The notes below the pieces were generated by a model. That model was not told the origin of the DNA and did not search any database. It was given only the letters and a program-made list of their open reading frames with translations. Both the position numbers and the translations under genes were made by a program. A stretch of 10,359 nucleotides of DNA. Origin: Acidimicrobiaceae bacterium (GTDB taxonomy: Bacteria; Actinomycetota; Acidimicrobiia; Acidimicrobiales; Ilumatobacteraceae). Below, in pieces: positions 6,896 through 10,359 of this stretch (its first letter is position 1; each line of letters opens with the position of its first letter). Location: NCBI GenBank assembly GCA_947486675.1, contig CANKUF010000010.1, positions 1 to 10,359 on the forward strand, written 5' to 3'.

Positions 6896-7675
6896 TCATC
6901 CTTCGTAATCATCAATTTGCAGAACAGCTTCAAACCCTGTGTCGTCGCCTGCAATCCATTGCACTTCAATTTCTCCAAAACGATCTGATTGTTCGAGCGT
7001 GACTCGACCCTGCTTGTACAACTCAAGAATGGCTAAGAAGCGCACCACAACTTCAATGCGGTCATAAATTGCCTCAGTAATTTGTCTGAACGTGACCTTC
7101 CCTAACTTTGGCAAGGTATCCAACATCTCCATCAATGCATCAGCAACACTGGCACGAATTGGCGCGACGTGGAACAGATCAATTGACGTCGGTGGCTTGG
7201 GTTGCGTCACGCGCAAATACGCACGTTGCAAACGAACCGGCGTCACACCATCGAGCATGTCGGGAAGCAATTCGGCGAACCGTTCATCAGGGCCCGAACG
7301 ACGAGGAAAGCTCAGACTTGCTCGCTCCGTGAGTTGGCTAAACACCGAAGCGACATCTTTGAACGTCTTGCAATCCAGAAGGCGCGCCAGCAACAGATCG
7401 CGCTCCGACCACAGCGCCAACTCTTCGTCCAAGTCCATGTCTTCGCGACCAGGAAGCAAACGGCGAGTTTTCAATTCGACAAGGGTGGATGCAATGAGAA
7501 GAAATTCCGTCGCCACATCCAGGTCGAGCATCTGCATGCGCTGGATCTCTTCGAGATACGCCTCAACGATGCGGGTTAAAGAAACCTCATGGATGTCGAC
7601 TTCCTCTTTCAAAATGAGGTGTAGCAGCAGGTCGAACGGACCGTCATAGACGGGGGTCGCTACCTCAAATGCCAT
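6896..7675 (-). CDS. scpA: Segregation and condensation protein A (kleisin)
   Basis: The 259-aa kleisin subunit of the bacterial condensin, bridging the SMC heads and recruiting ScpB. The N-terminus PVYDGPFDLLLHLI (8-21) is the family hallmark that binds the SMC neck, followed by the EEVDIHEVSLTRIVEAYL helix. The acidic middle region is the ScpB-binding linker, and the C-terminal winged helix (about 185-245, with VTFRQITEAIYDRIEVVVRF) contacts the SMC cap. Start choice: the frame is open to 7774, but that would run through trpS. The ATG at 7675 gives the conserved N-terminus and sits 6 nt after a TATTCT box with no Shine-Dalgarno, fitting a leaderless start. A GTG at 7693 is an alternative. 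It heads the minus-strand run through to the phosphoribosyltransferase. Confidence 0.93.
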   Translation of the reverse strand: MAFEVATPVYDGPFDLLLHLILKEEVDIHEVSLTRIVEAYLEEIQRMQMLDLDVATEFLLIASTLVELKTRRLLPGREDMDLDEELALWSERDLLLARLLDCKTFKDVASVFSQLTERASLSFPRRSGPDERFAELLPDMLDGVTPVRLQRAYLRVTQPKPPTSIDLFHVAPIRASVADALMEMLDTLPKLGKVTFRQITEAIYDRIEVVVRFLAILELYKQGRVTLEQSDRFGEIEVQWIAGDDTGFEAVLQIDDYEG

Positions 7676-7709
7676 GCCGACAGAATAGTTCACACAGATG
7701 AAATGTCCT
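7676..7709 (-). promoter_or_regulatory. Putative leaderless promoter of scpA
   Basis: On the minus strand TATTCT (plus 7682-7687) fits the actinobacterial -10 pattern TANNNT and ends exactly 6 nt before the scpA ATG. AGGACA (plus 7704-7709) is a 4-of-6 match to TTGACA at a 16-nt spacing. No Shine-Dalgarno precedes the ATG, so transcription probably starts at or next to the A of ATG. Confidence 0.5.
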
Positions 7710-7731
7710 GAGCCCGTTGTGCTGCTTGCAC

Positions 7732-7743
7732 TAGCGTTGCACC
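7732..7743 (+). promoter_or_regulatory. Putative leaderless promoter of trpS
   Basis: TAGCGT (7732-7737) fits TANNNT and ends 6 nt before the GTG start of trpS. The TAG within the same box is an in-frame stop, so no upstream start is possible. No Shine-Dalgarno is present. The -35 region is weak (CTGAGC, 7708-7713) and overlaps that of scpA by two bases. Confidence 0.42.
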
Positions 7744-8730
7744 GTGGCTCGCGTACTTTCTTGCATCCAGCCAACTGGCGACGTTCATTTAGGCAACTAC
7801 CTGGGTGCTCTTCGCAATTGGGTTTCTGGGCAGCATGCCAATGACGTCTTTCACGGCATTGTCGACCTGCACGCCCTCACCATTACCGACAAACCCGGTG
7901 TGCTTGGCAAGAACACCGTCGAGCTTGCCGCCATGCTGTTTGCTGTGGGGCTAGACCCAGAAGTCGCCACGGTGTTTGTTCAATCCCACGTCCCCGAGCA
8001 CTCGCAACTGGGGTGGATCATGGAATGCACCGTAAGTTTCGGCGAACTGAGCAGAATGACTCAGTTCAAAGACAAGTCCGCCAAACGTGAAGCCGACTTT
8101 GTTTCAGCCGGTCTCTTCACCTATCCCGCTTTACAGGCCGCAGACATCTTGCTGTACGACGCAGCAGAAGTTCCAGTTGGTGATGATCAACGTCAGCACA
8201 TTGAAATCACCAGAGATATCGCTGTTCGTTTTAATCATCGTTTCGGTGACACCTTTTTCTTGCCAAAGGCAGTGACACCTCCCGCTGGTGCTCGCGTAAT
8301 GGATTTGCTCGATCCAACCTCGAAGATGTCGAAATCGTCAGAAACCGACGCTGGATGTGTGTATTTGCTCGATGCACCATCTGCAATCGAAAAGAAATTT
8401 AAGCGAGCAGTCACCGACTCAGAAAACGAAGTTCGCTACGACCGGGAGGCAAAACCTGGGATCGCGAATCTGCTCGACATCTTGAGCGCAGTAACTGGTA
8501 CTTCTCCGCAACAACTTGCAGATCAATACACGCAATACGGAGCGCTGAAGAGTGACTGCGGCGCGGCAGTTGCTGCAATGCTCACACCAATTCAGTCGCG
8601 ATACACGGAACTCATGAATGACAAGGCCGAACTCGGACGCCTGCTTCGTATCGGAGCAGAAAAAGCTGGAACGGTTGCTCAGGCCACGCTTGCCCGCGCA
8701 CATGACGCGATTGGTTTCTACCCGCGCTAA
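7744..8730 (+). CDS. trpS: Tryptophanyl-tRNA synthetase
   Basis: A class Ic aminoacyl-tRNA synthetase that charges tRNA-Trp with tryptophan using ATP. The 328 aa are the normal bacterial length. The HIGH-type motif is HLGN at 15-18 within PTGDVHLGNYLGAL, and KMSKS is at 194-198 (bases 8323-8337). The tryptophan-pocket elements are His43 in IVDLHALT and VPVGDDQRQHIE at 143-154. ELSRMTQFKDKSA at 101-113 and AVTDSENEVRYD, as well as the C-terminal GAEKA, match the Geobacillus-type enzyme. Residue 7 is Cys (LSCIQPTG) where many TrpRS have Gly. The only possible start is the GTG at 7744, because an in-frame TAG sits 12 nt upstream. It is transcribed opposite to its neighbours and overlaps the HD gene tail to tail by 4 nt. 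Confidence 0.97.
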   Translation: MARVLSCIQPTGDVHLGNYLGALRNWVSGQHANDVFHGIVDLHALTITDKPGVLGKNTVELAAMLFAVGLDPEVATVFVQSHVPEHSQLGWIMECTVSFGELSRMTQFKDKSAKREADFVSAGLFTYPALQAADILLYDAAEVPVGDDQRQHIEITRDIAVRFNHRFGDTFFLPKAVTPPAGARVMDLLDPTSKMSKSSETDAGCVYLLDAPSAIEKKFKRAVTDSENEVRYDREAKPGIANLLDILSAVTGTSPQQLADQYTQYGALKSDCGAAVAAMLTPIQSRYTELMNDKAELGRLLRIGAEKAGTVAQATLARAHDAIGFYPR

Positions 8731-9173
8731 ATATTGTCGGCAGCACGAAACGCGTCTGCCGCATCTGCACTGCAAGTTTGATTAACCATTGCGATCACTT
8801 CGCTGTGTGACCCTGCGCGACGAAGCATGTCGGCTCCAATTTCTTCGTGCTGGTGATACAGCGCAAAACGCTTAGTTCGTGGACCAACAATGGTGGCAAC
8901 AACACGTTGCAACGTAGACAGGTTGCTCGAAATCTTTCCGATGTCGTGCAGCAGCACTCCAGCAATCTCGTTGTCAGGTGCATCAGGACGCAGCGCGGTG
9001 AATCGCGCAGCCACCAACACGCTGTGACGCCGATCGGCAATGGCAAATTGCAGCCATAGTTCGTACTCATGTGCTGAGAGCTTGGAGCGGACCGTGGTGA
9101 GTTCTGCACCCGACACATCCCTACGCGCCAACGAAGTAAAAAAACGTTTAGCGAGATGGTAGATGTAGTTCAC
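8727..9173 (-). CDS. Small HD-domain protein (putative metal-dependent phosphohydrolase)
   Basis: A 148-aa single-domain protein of the HD superfamily, whose members hydrolyse phosphate esters of nucleotides or cyclic nucleotides. Candidate metal ligands appear in order: His50 in DRRHSVLVA, the His76-Asp77 pair in LLHDIGK, and His107 or His109 in YHQHEEIGADML, with a terminal Asp in FRAADNI. It is short for a multidomain HD enzyme, with no membrane segment and no fused signalling domain. The GTG at 9173 overlaps the xerD stop (GTGA), so it is likely translated with xerD. At the other end its TAG overlaps the TAA of trpS on the opposite strand. The substrate is unknown. Similar small proteins occur beside xerD in Actinobacteria as far as I recall, but I know of no characterised member. 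Confidence 0.8.
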   Translation of the reverse strand: MNYIYHLAKRFFTSLARRDVSGAELTTVRSKLSAHEYELWLQFAIADRRHSVLVAARFTALRPDAPDNEIAGVLLHDIGKISSNLSTLQRVVATIVGPRTKRFALYHQHEEIGADMLRRAGSHSEVIAMVNQTCSADAADAFRAADNI

Positions 9174-10105
9174 GACTTTGATCCCGAAAACCCGATGCGA
9201 GCGCGTGGATGAGATTCTTTGTACATATCGAAGAGCACTTCATTATCGACACGGGTGTACACCTGGGTTGTACTTACCGAAGCGTGACCCAACAGTTCCT
9301 GCACAATGCGCAAGTCGGCACCGTGGACCAACATATGAGTAGCACACGAATGGCGCAACACATGTGGTGAAATCTCATCGCCCAGTTCTGCGAGTCGTGC
9401 GTACTTGCGCACAATGCCCCACGCAGCCTGACGACTCATCCTCGTTCCACGCGCGCCGAGAAACACTGCATCAGCATGATCGCGCTTCGCCCATTGCTCG
9501 GGCACCAACATGGCTCTTCCACCCGCACCGAGCCATTCTTCCAATGCCGTTTTGGCGTGACTTCCAAATGGAACGATGCGCTCCTTCGAGCCTTTGCCGA
9601 ATAGGCGCACCAATTGCGACTCCATGTCGAGGTCCGATAGAGACAAGCCGCAAGCCTCCGAGATACGTGCTCCGGTTGCGTACAGGAATTCGAGCAGTGC
9701 TCGGTCACGCAGTGCGAAGGAATCCACTCCGGTAGCCGCGGCCAATATTCGCGAGACGTCGTCTTCGCTCAATGCTTTCGGAATTCCACTGGGCACCTTC
9801 ACGCCATCGACGCCAGAGGTTGGATTATCGGGTCGCAAGCGCTCTTCTACGAGATACCGATGCATCATTCGTACAGCCGCATACATGCGAGCAACGCTTT
9901 TTGCAGCCTTGCCTTCTGCGCGCAAACTTGCGATGAATTGCTCAATATCTGGTGATTGTGCAGAAAGCACATCGAGGCTGCTGGAGGCAAGAAACGACTC
10001 GTAGCGAAGTAGGTCGCGACGATACGCCTCAATGGTGCGCGGCGACCGCCCTTGCTCAATGGTCATCCAGGTAAGAAAACGCTCGCTGTGTGTCAGCGAC
10101 GACAT
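9170..10105 (-). CDS. xerD: Site-specific tyrosine recombinase XerD
   Basis: It resolves chromosome dimers at dif together with XerC under FtsK control. With the ATG at 10105 it has 311 aa. The N-terminal core-binding SAM-like domain spans about residues 5-95 (SPRTIEAYRRDL). The catalytic domain carries the full tyrosine-recombinase set: Arg147 in ATGARISEACGL, Lys171 in FGKGSKERIVP, His248 and Arg251 in PHVLRHSCATHML, His274 in LLGHASVSTTQ and nucleophile Tyr283. The domain order, length and place between pyrG and scpA identify it as the housekeeping XerD rather than a phage or integron integrase. The frame is open to 10153, but that start overlaps pyrG by 38 nt. The ATG at 10105 lies 10 nt after the pyrG stop, and a TTG at 10111 is an alternative. 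The HD gene begins within its stop. Confidence 0.94.
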   Translation of the reverse strand: MSSLTHSERFLTWMTIEQGRSPRTIEAYRRDLLRYESFLASSSLDVLSAQSPDIEQFIASLRAEGKAAKSVARMYAAVRMMHRYLVEERLRPDNPTSGVDGVKVPSGIPKALSEDDVSRILAAATGVDSFALRDRALLEFLYATGARISEACGLSLSDLDMESQLVRLFGKGSKERIVPFGSHAKTALEEWLGAGGRAMLVPEQWAKRDHADAVFLGARGTRMSRQAAWGIVRKYARLAELGDEISPHVLRHSCATHMLVHGADLRIVQELLGHASVSTTQVYTRVDNEVLFDMYKESHPRARIGFSGSKS

Positions 10106-10115
10106 GGACAACTCG

Positions 10116-10359
10116 TTAGGCGCTAATTGATGGGGCTGCAGTTGGCTCTGCAACTGCCGGAGTGTTTTGCAATCTCACCACTCGATGTTGCAACGAAGCG
10201 CTAATCAACTCACGGAACAACGGATGTGGCCGATCGGGACGACTCTTGAACTCTGGATGCGCTTGTGTACCAACCCAGAACGGATGATCAGAAAGTTCGA
10301 TGAATTCCACAAGCCTGCGGTCTGGTGATGAGCGACTGCATACAAAACCAGAGTCTGCG
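10116..10359 (-). CDS. pyrG: CTP synthase, C-terminal end (glutamine amidotransferase domain), 5' part outside window
   Basis: Eighty residues of the enzyme that aminates UTP to CTP using glutamine and ATP. The visible part is the end of the class I glutamine amidotransferase domain: [10 protein letters not shown], then [17 protein letters not shown], where His34 and Glu36 (visible numbering) complete the Cys-His-Glu triad, then PHPLFRELI. The nucleophile Cys and the synthetase domain lie beyond base 10359. The Pro/Ala-rich tail after the conserved end ([15 protein letters not shown]) is a short variable extension. The TAA stop is 10 nt before the xerD ATG, so the two are probably one operon, as in other Actinobacteria. 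Confidence 0.95.
   Translation of the reverse strand, partial: ADSGFVCSRSSPDRRLVEFIELSDHPFWVGTQAHPEFKSRPDRPHPLFRELISASLQHRVVRLQNTPAVAEPTAAPSISA

Noticed and set aside
7092..7649. 185-aa plus-strand open frame opposite scpA
   Set aside because: Ser/Arg-rich shadow of a confident scpA frame, with no recognisable domain.
7676..7774. Longer ScpA starting at 7774
   Set aside because: It would overlap the trpS coding start, and the added residues show no similarity to ScpA. The conserved N-terminus begins at 7675.
8738..8761. CGGCAG-N12-CTGCCG inverted repeat just after the trpS stop, as a trpS terminator
   Set aside because: The stem is only 6 bp with a 12-nt loop and no U-tract, and it lies in the Ala/Asp-rich coding end of the HD gene, where such repeats arise from codon choice.
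9170..10105. xerD as an integrase marking a mobile element
   Set aside because: Its length, motif set and position between pyrG and scpA are those of housekeeping XerD. No att repeats, tRNA or phage genes lie nearby.
1..10359. CRISPR arrays, tRNA or rRNA genes, insertion sequences
   Set aside because: I read the gaps on both strands. None exceeds 70 bp and none shows direct-repeat arrays, cloverleaf patterns or terminal inverted repeats.

Overview
The window reads as a gene-dense actinobacterial chromosome segment, most likely Acidimicrobiia (Ilumatobacter-like or a freshwater/marine relative), with base composition near 50% G+C by eye. The lineage call rests on the pyrG-xerD-scpA-scpB-rluB neighbourhood, a classic actinobacterial block, and on the style of the TrpRS, phosphoribosyltransferase and substrate-binding proteins; it is inference. 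Every gene has recognisable homology, no mobile element, CRISPR array, rRNA or tRNA is visible, and the longest non-coding stretch is under 70 bp.

Layout, left to right. (1) 1-2442, plus strand: the end of a NitT/TauT-type ABC importer operon, with the ATPase (5' part outside), the permease and a lipoprotein substrate-binding protein. (2) 2445-7675, minus strand, read right to left: scpA, scpB, rluB, tyrA, aroA, a 76-aa Cys-rich DUF5522 protein and a purine-type phosphoribosyltransferase. Three of these junctions are 4-nt stop/start overlaps. The run joins chromosome condensation, ribosomal pseudouridylation and the shikimate/tyrosine pathway. (3) 7744-8730, plus strand: trpS alone, divergent from scpA. 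(4) 8727-10359, minus strand: the 3' end of pyrG, then xerD and a small HD-domain protein.

Regulatory signals are few. The 68-bp scpA/trpS divergent gap holds a TANNNT box exactly 6 nt before each start codon, as expected for leaderless transcripts on both sides. The transporter and phosphoribosyltransferase genes converge with 2 nt between stops inside a CTGATATCAG palindrome. trpS and the HD gene overlap tail to tail by 4 nt.

Most of the region is ordinary housekeeping. The points most worth a second look are the DUF5522 protein coupled to aroA, the missing active-site serine in TyrA, the paired leaderless promoters, and the uncharacterised HD protein in the pyrG-xerD block. I see no clearly novel multi-gene system.
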